Source: Streptomyces griseocarneus
Lineage (GTDB): Bacteria > Actinomycetota > Actinomycetes > Streptomycetales > Streptomycetaceae
Assembly: GCF_014655595.1 (NCBI RefSeq)
Contig: NZ_BNBL01000001.1
Coordinates: forward strand, 1,156,310-1,220,309
Reading direction: 5' to 3'
Length of the DNA: 64,000 nucleotides
The notes under the pieces were generated by a model. The model was not told the origin of the DNA. It did no database searches and worked only from the letters and a program-made list of their open reading frames with translations. The position numbers and the translations under genes are program-made. Below, piece by piece: positions 26,391-37,200 of this stretch (positions are counted from its first letter, which is position 1; the number at the start of each line of letters is the position of its first letter).

Positions 26391-27216
26391 GGACGGCTCC
26401 CTGGGAGTACACGGACGGCAGGGCCAGGCGGCGGGAGGTCCGGGCCAACGTACCGCCGGGCCGCAGGAGGAAGGCGGCGACGACCGCCCACGCCACGCCG
26501 CCGGCGGGCACGCCGAGCGTGGTGACGGCCATGGACCCCATGACGGCCAGGGCCAGGCACGGGCCGAGGATCAACGCCGCCGCGCACGCGAAGGCCCGCA
26601 GACCGGGCAGGCGGGCGGACGCCGAGGGCGCCCGGCTCGCGCGCACGCCCGGGGTGTAGCTCCTGGAGATCACGACCGCCAGGGCCGGGAGGAAGACGGC
26701 CGTCATCCAGAACAGCGTCGCGGCGATGGGCGAGCGGAGCCAGCGGACGATCTCCTCCTGCCCCGGCGCCCCGGAGGCGACGAACCCGGGGGAGGTGGCG
26801 AGGAACCGGTGGACACCGGTGCCGTCCCAGCCGTGGACGAGGGTGAAGAACAGGGCGATGTACGCCCCCAGCAGCTGCAGAGAGGCCTTCCAGACCCTGC
26901 CCCGCACCAGCAGCCGGTGCGTCACCAGGCAACCGGCGGCGGCGCACAGCGTGTCGCCGGCGCCGAACGCGGCCAGGGCCCAGGGCGGGATCGCCCTCCA
27001 CACCTGCATCGACTCCCAGCCGGGGAATCGCGTGGACAGCCACATGCCCATCGGGGTGAACAGCAGCCCCATGAACAGCAGAGTGGTCGCCAGATTGCGG
27101 TCGCGGACGGCCCGCAGCCGGGGGGCGTCCGCCCGAACGAGGCGCACCTGTTCGGCCGTGGCCAGCGCGCAGCCGGCTCCGGTCCCGTAGGCGAGGAACA
27201 CATCGGCCTGGAGCAT
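26293..27216 (-). CDS. Polytopic membrane protein of the PUFA-type cluster
   Basis: This 307-residue protein has about seven hydrophobic segments (near 5-25, 43-62, 78-105, 112-130, 160-185, 207-230 and 233-250) and a hydrophilic C-terminus. No family is recognised. It sits 13 bases after the PfaD-type gene and overlaps the ALDH-like gene, so it belongs to the same transcript. It could be a lipid-modifying or transport component for the product. Confidence 0.65.
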   Translation of the reverse strand: MLQADVFLAYGTGAGCALATAEQVRLVRADAPRLRAVRDRNLATTLLFMGLLFTPMGMWLSTRFPGWESMQVWRAIPPWALAAFGAGDTLCAAAGCLVTHRLLVRGRVWKASLQLLGAYIALFFTLVHGWDGTGVHRFLATSPGFVASGAPGQEEIVRWLRSPIAATLFWMTAVFLPALAVVISRSYTPGVRASRAPSASARLPGLRAFACAAALILGPCLALAVMGSMAVTTLGVPAGGVAWAVVAAFLLRPGGTLARTSRRLALPSVYSQGAVHALAPSLPDLPGSARHDADRGAEGRHGLRRGP

Positions 27217-27229
27217 GGCGGGAGTCCTG

Positions 27230-28834
27230 TCAGGCGTCGGCGAACGACGACCGGTTTGCTGGAACGCGGCTGTCCGGCCGAGTCGTCGGGTCGGCGTCGG
27301 ACGGCAGGTATGCGGCGACCGAGGCGGGCAGGTGCACTCCGGCGAAGCGCAACTGGGCCAGACGGCTGTGGAAGGCGGCTCCCCGCAGCAGGGCGCGGGC
27401 GATGCCGGCGGCGTGACGGTTCCCGGGAGCGCTCCATGGGGTGTCCCGGGTCCAGGCGTTGAACGCGCCCATCGCCGGGCCGCACCATATCTGGTAGTCG
27501 GCGGCGCCGTCCGGTTCGCCCCTGGTGGCCCAGCGGGAGGAGAGCCCCAGGTACCAGCGGAACATCAGGGCCATGCGGAGCTTGGGAGTACGTTCGGCCA
27601 GCTCCGCCTGGCCTGGCCGGTGCCGGCGCAGATGGTCGGCCACCTCGGACCACACCTCGTCCAGGGGGCGGCGCAGCACCTGTTCCTCCAGTCGCGCACG
27701 GTCCCCCGGGGACAGGTCGTCGAGACCGGCGTGCTCCCGGTAGAGCCGGTACAGCCATGCCGCTCGGCCGGGGAACAGCGTCCCGCGTTTGAGGACTTGG
27801 ACGTCGACTCCCATCTCGAACATGTCGGCGGACGGGGCCATCGCGCAGTCGCCGACGTCGGCCTGGGCGAGCAGCTCCTTCACCGCCGGGGACGTGCCGG
27901 CCTCGACGCAGGCCTGATTGACCGATCCGGTGACGATGTAGGCGGCCCCCATGGAGAAGGCGGCGAAGGCCGCCTGGGGAGTGCCGATGCCGCCGGCCGC
28001 CCCGATGCCCACGGTGCCGCCGGGCCGGCCGGCGGCCGCTTCCCGGTCCCGCAGGGCGATGATCAAGGGCAGCTGGGTCACGAGCGGGCGCCGGTCGGTG
28101 TGGCCCGCCGAGTCGGCCTCCACGGTGATGTCGTCGGCCAGCGGCACCCGTGCCGCGAGCCGCGCCTGCCCGTCGGTGATCAGGCCCTGCCGGGTCAGCT
28201 CGACCAGCAGCTCGGCCGGGGCCGGACGCAGGAAGAACGCGGCCGTCCCGGCCTGCGACACCTTCGCGATGACGCGGTGCCGGACGTGCACGCCGCCATC
28301 GGGTGCGGACCGCAGGCCGGCCGCGCGGTAGCGGACGAGATCGGGAGTGGGCCGCAGGAAGGCCGACGCCTCGACGCACGGCACCTGGTGGCGCAGATAG
28401 ATGTCCACGGCGCGCCGTTCCGCCTCCGGGGCGGCGGGGCTGTGGATGAGGTTGCAGGCCCATGGGAGGCCCGGCAGCTCCCCGCTCAGGCGCAACACGG
28501 CCTGCTCGACGCGGTCGGCGGCCAGGCCGGCGGCGCCGAAGGAGGCGAGGTGACCGGTGCGGGCCAGCGCCACCACCAGTTCCTCGGAGGAGATGCCTCC
28601 CGCCATGGACCCGGCCATGTAGGGCTGCCGCGTCCCGTGACGGCGCAGGAAGGCCGATGCCCCCAGACACGGCGTGCCGACCGGTGACGCGGCGGCCAGG
28701 ACCCGCACCCCTGATCCGGGGCGCGGGCGCTGCGAGGTGACTCCGAGCCGTCCGTCGCAGCGGACCACGTAGCAGGGCCGGTCCAGGTCGTGGAGCACGG
28801 CCCGGATCCGGGCGGGGTCGAAGGAAACGTTCAT
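27230..28834 (-). CDS. pfaD: PfaD-family enoyl reductase
   Basis: This 534-residue protein is of the PfaD/2-nitropropane-dioxygenase fold, the FMN-dependent trans-acting enoyl reductase of PUFA synthases and trans-AT polyketide synthases. Visible features are YMAGSMAGGISSEELVVAL, the barrel segment EASAFLRPTPDLVRYRAAG, the flavin-binding VGIGAAGGIGTPQAAFAAF with MGAAYIVTGSVNQ, and the C-terminal YQIWCGPAMGAFNAWTRDT, which is diagnostic of PfaD. The length matches the family. Its ATG overlaps the stop of the dehydratase gene (ATGA). Confidence 0.93.
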   Translation of the reverse strand: MNVSFDPARIRAVLHDLDRPCYVVRCDGRLGVTSQRPRPGSGVRVLAAASPVGTPCLGASAFLRRHGTRQPYMAGSMAGGISSEELVVALARTGHLASFGAAGLAADRVEQAVLRLSGELPGLPWACNLIHSPAAPEAERRAVDIYLRHQVPCVEASAFLRPTPDLVRYRAAGLRSAPDGGVHVRHRVIAKVSQAGTAAFFLRPAPAELLVELTRQGLITDGQARLAARVPLADDITVEADSAGHTDRRPLVTQLPLIIALRDREAAAGRPGGTVGIGAAGGIGTPQAAFAAFSMGAAYIVTGSVNQACVEAGTSPAVKELLAQADVGDCAMAPSADMFEMGVDVQVLKRGTLFPGRAAWLYRLYREHAGLDDLSPGDRARLEEQVLRRPLDEVWSEVADHLRRHRPGQAELAERTPKLRMALMFRWYLGLSSRWATRGEPDGAADYQIWCGPAMGAFNAWTRDTPWSAPGNRHAAGIARALLRGAAFHSRLAQLRFAGVHLPASVAAYLPSDADPTTRPDSRVPANRSSFADA

Positions 28835-31164
28835 GCCGTCACCTGCTTCCGGGAGTCGGCCTTCAGGGAGCCGGTCTTCAGGGAGCCGGCGGAAGTCCGC
28901 AGGGCGATGTTCTCCACCGCGTAGATCCGCAGCCCGTCCCTCCAGACGCCGCCGTCGGCCCGCACGGTGAGGCCGTCGCCCTCCCGGACGACGTCCCGGA
29001 TGTGCACCTCGGCCTGGACCTGCCGGTGGTGCGGCAGGATCTGCCCCCGGTACGTCCACCGCAGTTCGGCGCCGGTCTCGGGAACCAGTGTGCGGACCTG
29101 CGCCCTGTCGAGGTCGCCGGTGTGCAGCAGATGGGCCTTGACCATCTGGAAGAGGAGCTCGACACCGCAGGAGCCGGGCATGACGGGGTCGTGGAGGAAG
29201 TGCCGGCCGAAGAACCAGTCGTCCGCGCACACGGGTTTGGTGCACAGCAGGTAGCCCAGGCCGTGCCGCCCCCCGCCGGGAACGACGTCGAGGGCGGCCC
29301 CCGTCATGAGGGCGAGGCGTCCCCGGCCCGGCTGGAGGTCGCCGGCGTCGACGCGGTGTGCGGTGGGCCGGGCGGACTCCCGGCGCGCGAGCCACGGCGG
29401 TACGAGCCGTCCCCCGTCCAGGCCCTGCTGCTGCTCGAGGACGGCCCGGGTGAAGAAGCCGTGTACGGTCTCCCCCCGGTAGAAGGCCTCCCCGCCCACG
29501 CCGAGTTCGAATCCGTACCGCTGGACGACCGTGCCCGGCAACGCGGTGTGCGAGAGCAGGGTGGTGCGCTGGCGCACGGTCCGCCCGCGCGGGTCCACCG
29601 GGCGCAGGAGACGGGCCCGCCCGTCGAGGTTGCGGGCGGTGAAGTCCTCGTCCGGGTACTCGAGGGTGACTCCCGCCGCGGCCCCGGCGAAGGCCGCCGC
29701 CTGCAGCGAAATCTCCAGGTAGGCCAGTTGCGGAACCGTTCCTCCGCTCTCCGTGACGTACCAGGGTTCCTCGGGCACGTCGTACTCCGTGACGTACTGG
29801 GAGCCGATCGGGTAGCTCCTCGGAGCGGGTGGTGCGCTGTGCAGCCGGTCGAGCAGCAGCAGGTCGCCGCGGGGCAGCCGGGGCCGGATCCGCCGGGCGG
29901 GGGCCGGTGCGGCCGGGTGGCGGCCGGTCATGCGGAGGTCGCCTTCGGCGGTGTGGGCCATGTGGAGTTCATGGGCGTACGCCGGTTCACCGCCCGGCGA
30001 GCGACGCACGGAGTGGGGGGCGTCGCAGCCGGCGACGGTGGAGCCCGGCCTCTCGCGGAGCACGGTTCCCACTCCGTGCAGCCGGGCGAACAGGCCCCGC
30101 GCGTCCACGCAGCGCACGTCCGCCACCACGTGGGGGCGGGGGACGAGGCCGATCGCCGCGATGTCGGCCTCCAGGGACAGCGTCCCCGTGAGCCGGCCGG
30201 TGTCCCTCACCTCGATGAGGGTGGGTTCGCCCGTCCAGGGGTGGAAGCGGGGTCCGGGCAGGCACGTGTGCAGGCCGTGGTGCAGGGCGTAGACCCGCAG
30301 GGCCTGCCAGGCGGCGTCGAGCAGCGGCACCCATCCGCCGGTCGCGGAGCTGCGAAGGGGCGTGATCGTGGCCCGCAGACTCCCCTGGCGGTAGCGGCCG
30401 GTGCCGGAGCCGTGGACGGTGACCTCGTCGAGGAGGCCGAAGCCCCCCGGCCCTCCCGGCCCGCCCGCGTCGCCGTGGTCGTCGCCCTCCGGCCGGAAGG
30501 CGGGCCCGAAGACCTCGGCGAGTCCTCCGGCCGCCAGCAGGTCCAGCTCCGCCCTGCCCAGGTGGTGCCGGGCGGTACGGGCCAGGGGCCTGAACCCCTG
30601 AGGGTGCTCGGGCAGGGGCCGTACGGGCCAGGGCGCCCCGTCCGCAGCGGCGGGGCCGGTCACGCCGTCGGCCTCGGCGATCAGGCGGTCCTCGTGATGG
30701 ACGTGCCAGGCGTACGCACCGGGGCCGTCCGGTGACCCGGTGGCGCGGGCCCGCACGGCGTCGGCCGGGTGGGGCGGTTGGTCGTGCCAGGTCAGCGTGG
30801 TCCGGATCGCGGTGGAGGCGGTTGCGGTCGTCGTCCGCCGGGCCGCCTCGCCGCGTTGGAGGACCTCCACCTCGGCCGCGACGGCCGGGATGCCGCCCGT
30901 GCCACCGCCCCGCACGGGCACTGTGGGGCCGGGGTCGCCGAGCATCCACTCCTGGAGGGCGTGGTGGGCTCGCAGCGTGACGCGGTGAGCGGCGAGGACC
31001 AGTGCGGCGAGTGCCCCGGCCGCGTCGTCGGCGCCGCCCTCCGGACGCGATGCGGCGCCGGGCCGGGGTGCGGGCAGCGGTGACACCTGGTCCGTGGGTC
31101 CGGGTTCGTCGTCGGGCCACCACCCATGGGCGGCGAGGGGGCCGTCGAATGCGAGATCGTCCAT
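28831..31164 (-). CDS. FabA-type double dehydratase protein (PfaC-like without KS-CLF)
   Basis: This is a 777-residue protein. The region around residues 200-330 has the PfaC-like linker FRPLARTARHHLGRAEL ... LAEVFGPAFRPEG and first hot-dog fold. The C-terminal half has FabA features: GDLLLLDRL, then FFGRHFLHDPVMPGSCGVEL, holding the catalytic His and the DPVMPG turn. PfaC proteins normally carry KS and chain-length-factor domains ahead of two such dehydratases; here these are absent. ATG 31164 is chosen. An in-frame GTG at 31212, overlapping the megasynthase stop (GTGA), is a real alternative. Confidence 0.8.
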   Translation of the reverse strand: MDDLAFDGPLAAHGWWPDDEPGPTDQVSPLPAPRPGAASRPEGGADDAAGALAALVLAAHRVTLRAHHALQEWMLGDPGPTVPVRGGGTGGIPAVAAEVEVLQRGEAARRTTTATASTAIRTTLTWHDQPPHPADAVRARATGSPDGPGAYAWHVHHEDRLIAEADGVTGPAAADGAPWPVRPLPEHPQGFRPLARTARHHLGRAELDLLAAGGLAEVFGPAFRPEGDDHGDAGGPGGPGGFGLLDEVTVHGSGTGRYRQGSLRATITPLRSSATGGWVPLLDAAWQALRVYALHHGLHTCLPGPRFHPWTGEPTLIEVRDTGRLTGTLSLEADIAAIGLVPRPHVVADVRCVDARGLFARLHGVGTVLRERPGSTVAGCDAPHSVRRSPGGEPAYAHELHMAHTAEGDLRMTGRHPAAPAPARRIRPRLPRGDLLLLDRLHSAPPAPRSYPIGSQYVTEYDVPEEPWYVTESGGTVPQLAYLEISLQAAAFAGAAAGVTLEYPDEDFTARNLDGRARLLRPVDPRGRTVRQRTTLLSHTALPGTVVQRYGFELGVGGEAFYRGETVHGFFTRAVLEQQQGLDGGRLVPPWLARRESARPTAHRVDAGDLQPGRGRLALMTGAALDVVPGGGRHGLGYLLCTKPVCADDWFFGRHFLHDPVMPGSCGVELLFQMVKAHLLHTGDLDRAQVRTLVPETGAELRWTYRGQILPHHRQVQAEVHIRDVVREGDGLTVRADGGVWRDGLRIYAVENIALRTSAGSLKTGSLKADSRKQVTA

Positions 31165-31208
31165 GGTGACCGTCCGCTCTGCTGGGTCGGGAAGACCGCT
31201 GTCCGGCT

Positions 31209-34200
31209 TCACGGCGCGGTGGAGCGCGGGGCGGGCCACGCGGCCCGGCCCGCGAACTCCGGTAGGGCGACGATGCCTTTCAGGCCGTTCCAGCGCTGGA
31301 GCACGTCCCCCTCCGGCGTACAGGCGGTGACCGTCGAGGTGATGTCCAGCGGACTGACGACCAGCGGTTCGACGACGATGACGAAGGGCTCGTCGTCGGG
31401 CAGCGGCGCGAACAGCTCGACGCGCTCGACGGCGACCGGCAGGCAGCGGTGTCCGCACAGTCTCCGCCCGAGCAGCGCGGCGGCCTGGAGCAACAGGTCC
31501 GCGAGCGCGGGGCTGTAGCGGTCGCCGGAGTACGCTCCACCGGCCAGCGGCGGGTCCTTGAGCCGTGCGCCGACGGTCAGGCTCCGGTCGTCCTCGGCCA
31601 GGACCGGACCCAGCCCCCGCAGGAGCGGGCCGTGGAAGAGGAACCCGTCCGCGTAGGCGGAGTGCGCGCCGTCCTCCGCCGGCCGCGGCGGGGGCGGAGC
31701 CGGCCGCGCCGGGGCGGCGGCGCCCGTGGCCCTGCGGAACACCCCCTCGTACCGTGGCCGCGGCATCTCCGCGCCGTCGTCGTGGATCGTCACGAGTACC
31801 TCCCCGTCCCGCCCGTCCCGCGGGTGCAGCCCGACGCGCGCGCGGGCCGGCTGCGAGCCGTCGAGGACGAGCCCCTTGTGGACACGGAAGTCGCGTACCT
31901 CCGTCACCGGCACGCCGGGGCGGGAGCGTTCGAGCACATTGAGGCACCAGCCGACGGCGGCGGTCATGGGCAGCACCGGCAGCCCGTCGATGCGGTGGTC
32001 GCCCAGCACGGGCTCGCCGGCCAGGGTGCCCAGGTCACGCAGCACCTCCGCGTCCCGCGCGGGCAGCGGCGACGGCTGGAAGTACGACTCCGTCGGGCCC
32101 AGAACGGTCACGGTCCCCCCGGCCCGTTCGGCGGTCATCTCCTCGACGAAGTAGGCACAGCCCTCCTCGCGGCCGAGCGGTGTCACCCCGATCCGCTCGA
32201 AGAGCCGCAGGGCCTCCGTGGACGCCATCCCCCCGTGCCAGGGCCCCCAGGCCAGCGCGGCGACACGGCAGTACGGGCGGTTGGCCTGCCACGCGCAGGC
32301 GAACCGGTTGAGGGCTTCGTTGGCCATCGCGTAGTCCGTCTGGCGCCAGTTGCCGTAGACGCCGGCCACGGAGGTGAACACCACCAGACGGCGCAGGTTC
32401 TCCGCGGGCAGTGCCTCGAGCACATTGATCAGGCCGGTGAGCTTGGCCCCTGTCACGCGGGCGATGTCCTGCGGTGTCTTGTCCCGCAGGGGCTGGTCGG
32501 CCAGCACCCCGGCAGCGTGGATCACGCCGGTGACCCGCTCGCGGTGGGGGCCCAGCGCCTCGCGCACCGCCGCCCCGTCGCCGACGTCCACCGCGAGGTA
32601 GGACACCTCGGCGCCGGCCGCGCGCAGCGCGGCCAGGGTGGCGTGCATCTCCCTCTGCTGCTCCAGGGCCTGGGCCCGGCCCTCCAGGGACGCGCGGACG
32701 GCGGGATCGCCGAGGTCCTCCAGGGGCGTACGTCCCAGCAGGAGGAAGCCGCACGGGCGGTGGGCCGCGAGCGCCGTCAGGCACCAGGCGGTGATGCCCC
32801 GGGCTCCCCCCGTGACCACGAGGAGGTCGTCCGCCCCCAGCGCGGGGGAGGAGCCCGGGGCGAGCAGGGGCGGGGCGGGCTCGGCGGAGACCGTCAGGGT
32901 GCGTCGTGACGTGCCGTCCCAGGCGACCTCCGTCACGGACGCGACGTCGGTCGCCTCGCGGAGGAAACGCTCGGCCGCTTGCGCGGGGCCGAGGCGGGGC
33001 GCGACGTCCAGCGCCCGGCAGAACAACCCCGGCTCTTCCGCCGCGAGCGCCTTGAGCAGGCCGCCCAGTCCTCCGTGGAAGGCCTGGGCCGTGTCACCGT
33101 GCGAGCCCGCCAGGCCCAGGGCACCGTCCAACTGGGTGACGGCCATGAAGCCGGCCCGGTGCCCCGCGGCGAGCGTGTTCTTGAGCGCGGGAACGACGTG
33201 TTTGGCGACCAGCACCGCGTGACCCAGCCGGGTGACGACGGCAGTGGCGTCCCGCGCGAGGGCCGCAGTGGCGTCCGCGTCCTCGGGACGTCCGACGGGC
33301 AGCACGCACAGGTCCAGTCGCTCCGCCGAGGCCAGCGCCGCGCCCACCTGCTCGCGCAGGGTCGCCTCCTGCCAGTCCGTGAGGTTCCACCGGTCGTCTC
33401 CCCCTCCCTTCCCACCGGGCAGGCAGAGCCTGCGCGTGCTCCAGCCCTCGGCGGACAGGGCCCGGCACAGCGCGTCGGCCAGCGCACTGCCGTCGTCCAG
33501 CACGAGCGCCGTGGGACGCGGCCCGTAGGCGTCGACGAGAGCGTCGGCCTCGGGCAGGGGCCGCAGGGTCACGCCCGCCCGGCCCACCGGCAACGGCGTG
33601 CCGTCGCCCTCCTGTCGCGAGCCCGTGTCCGCGGTCACGTCCATGAGGAGGGCGGCCAGCTCCCGTACGGTCCTGGCCTGCGCGAAGCGGTAGATCTCCT
33701 CACGGGGCAGGAAGGGGTAGCGCTCCCAGGCCGCGGCGGCGATCTCGACCTGCTTGAGCGAGTCGACGCCCAGGTCCGTCTGAATGTCCAGGCCGGGCTC
33801 GACCATGTCGACGGTGTAGCCGGTCTTCTCCGCCACCAGTTCCCGCAGGATCCGCTCGACGTCCGCCACGTCCACGCTCCCGGGATCGATGGCGTGCGCG
33901 AGGTCCGGTGCGGGCTCGGGAACCGCCGCTTCGGCCGTGGCGGCCTCCGGAGGGAGCGGCGTTTCCACGAGCCGTGCGGTCGCGCCGTCCGTGCGGTCGT
34001 CAGCGAGGGACGGCAGGGCGTCCACATCGGCGGCCCGCGGCCGCGCGGGCAGGGCGCCCACCCCCTCCGCCCGTCCGGGAGCGGCCCCGAGCCCCAGGCG
34101 GGCGAATTCGAGCATGACCTCCTGAGCACGGACGTGCGCCCGGCCCAGGGCCACGCTGTGGTCGCGAACGGCTTCCACCCGGGACAGCACCGACCCGTCC

Positions 34201-37200
34201 GGAGACGCCTCCCGCGCGTCGGCGCTCACGAGGTCGACGAGCTTGCGGGCGGTGTCCAGCTGCCCTTCCACGTACCGGGAATGCAGGTCCAGCTGCTCGG
34301 CCGCGGCACGCACCAGCCGGTCCTCACCCCCTGGTGCCGCGTCCCGCGCCGCCCCGTTCGCCCCGCCGGGAACGGCGTGGGGCGAGGCCGGTTCCGGGAC
34401 GGCAGGCGTGCAGCGGTAGCCGTCGGACAGTGCCGCCTCGAAGTGTGGACGCCGCGCCTCCACCGCGAACGAGGGCCCCCGCAGCAGTCGTGCGACGGGT
34501 GAGGGGGCGGGCGGTGGCGGCGCCTCGGGGGCGTCGTACCGGTTGATGTCGCGGATGTCCATCCCGAGGACGGCCAGCCGCAGGGCCGCGTTCTTCAGGG
34601 CCGCCGCGCCGTCGCCGCCCGCGCCGGCGTCCGTGGGCACGGCGTCCACCGCGTCCTCACCGAGCGTACGCGGCACCAGGTGCGTCAGCACCTGCTTGGG
34701 CCCGAACTCGACGAACACCCGGAATCCGTCGGCGTACAGCTCGCGGACCCGTCCGGCGAAGTCCACGGGACGCACCATCTGCTCCGCGAGGGTCCGGCAG
34801 TTGGCCGCCGGATCGTCGCCGTAGTGCGCGCCGGGGGTGTTCGCCGGCACCGGCGTGACCGGGGGACGCACGCCCACCTCGGCCACGGCCGCGGCGAACC
34901 GGTCCACCGCGTGCCCGATCAGCGGGGTGTGGAACGCCGCCGCGACGGGCAGCCGGTGGGCGTACGTGCCCGCGCCGGCGCACTCGGCGACGAACGCCTC
35001 GACGGCCGGGGTGGGGCCCCCGACGACGAGTTCGTCGGGCGCGTTGACGTTGCACAGGGACAGCTCCGGGTGGCCGCCCGCCACTTCCTCCCAGCGTTCG
35101 CCGGTCATGCGTACGGCCGCCATGGCCCCGGCGTCGTGGCCCTCGACGGCCGGAGGCTCCATCGCGCGACCACGCTCGCGCGTCAGCGCGAGGCACCCCT
35201 CGTCGGTGAGGCTCCCCGCGGCCCACAGCGCGGTGAGCTCGCCGCAACTGTGGCCCAGCAGACCGTCGGGAGAGAATCCCACCTCGGCCAGGTAGCGGTA
35301 CTGCCCCATGGCCAGCGCACCGATGGCGGGCTGGGCGTAGGCGGTGCGGCGCAGGCGCCGGGCGGCGTCCTGCTCTCCGGGGACGGGGTAGACCACGTGG
35401 GCGAGCGTCTCGTCCTCGTCCCGCCACAGGGCGTTGGCCTCGTCGAAGGCACGGCGCACCGGGGGGAGGGCGAGCAGCGCGTCGAGCCCCATGTTCACGT
35501 ACTGACTGCCCTGTCCGGCGAAGAGCGCGGCCACCTTGGTGCCGTCCGGCACGGAGCGGCGCCGGTAGTGGATCCGGCCGGACAGGCTCCAGCTCTCCGG
35601 CCCCGGGTTCGCGCTCAGCCGGGCGACGGCCCGCGCGGTCAGGGACGCGAGCTCGGATGCGTCGGCGGCCAGGATCCCGAGCCGGGCGTGACCGGCGGGG
35701 ACCGCTCCGGTGACCGCCGGCGGAGGACCCTCCTCGACGAGGGCCCGCAGCGCGTCGGCGTCAGGGGCGTGCCACAGATGGGCCCTGGGCGTGCGGTGCA
35801 GTGCTCGTGCCCGCGCGTCCGAGGGCCGGTGTTCCTCCAGGACGGCATGGAAGTTCACCCCGCCGAAGCCGAAGGCGGACACGCCGCCGCGGCGCACCGG
35901 CCGCCGGGGGTCCAGCACCCAGGGCCGCGCCCGGGTGTTGAGGTACAGGCCGTCGTCACCCACCGCCTCGCTCGCCGAGTCGACGTTGATCGTGGGCGGC
36001 AGCAGCTTGTGGTGCAGGGCCAGAGCAGCCTTGATGAGGCCGGCCGCCCCCGCGGCCGATTTGGTGTGGCCGATCTGGGACTTCACGCTCCCCACGGCCA
36101 CCTGGTTGCGCCCGGGCGCGGGGCCCAGCAGCTTGCGGAGGGCGCCCAGTTCGGTCGCGTCGCCCACCGCCGTTCCCGTGCCGTGGGCCTCGATGAGTCC
36201 GACGGATTCCGCGGGCAGGTCGGCGTCCTGGTACGCACGCTGGAGCGCGGTCAATTGCCCCTCGCCGCACGGCGCGTAAACGCTGTTGGTCCGTCCGTCG
36301 CTGGATGCGCCGAGTCCGCGCAGAACGGCGTACACCCGGTCGCCGTCGCGCTCCGCGTCCGCCAGTCGCTTGAGCGCCAGCATGCCGATTCCCTCCCCGA
36401 TGAGGGTGCCGTCGGCGGACCGGTCGAAGGGCTTGATGCGCCCGCTCGGGGAAAGGGCGGGAGTCTTGCTGAAGCACAGGAACGTCAGGGGGGAGTTGTC
36501 GGCGTCGCACCCCCCGGTGATCATCAGGTCGGCCCGTTGCCCGACGAGTTCGCCGACGGCCATGCGGACGGCGGCGAGGGAACTGGCGCACGCCGCGTCG
36601 ACGGTGCAGTTCGTGCCCCCAAGGTCGAAGCGGTTCGCGATGCGCCCGGCGACGACGTTCGCGAGCATCCCGGGAAAGCTGTCCTCGGTCCACGGCGGTG
36701 ACGCCGCCTTGAATTTGCGCACCATCTCGTCGGCGTCCCGCTCCGACAGTCCGCAACCGAGGGCCACCCGCCGCACCACGGGCCCGTAGAGGCGGGCCCC
36801 CAGCGGCACGGACGTGGCGTTCTGGCCGCACACGCCGAGAATCACGCCCGTGCGCGCCGGGTCGTACCAGGAGGCCTCCGGGCACCCGGCGTCCTTGAGC
36901 ACCTCTCCCGCGACCTTCAGGCTGAGCAGCTGGGCGAGGTGAAGGGAGTCCACACTCGACGGGGGCATGGCGAACTCGGCCGGATCGAACACCACCGGAG
37001 GCAGGAAACCACCGCGCCGGGCGTACGTCTTGTCCTCCGCGAGGACGTCCGGGTCGTAGTGGTCCTCGATCCGCCACGTCGTTTCCGGTACGTCGGTGAT
37101 GCAGTCGCGGCCCGCCACCACGTTGTGCCAGAAGTCGCGCACATTCCGGGCCTCCGGAAACATTCCGGCGATGCCGACGATGGCAATGGGATTCCTGGCC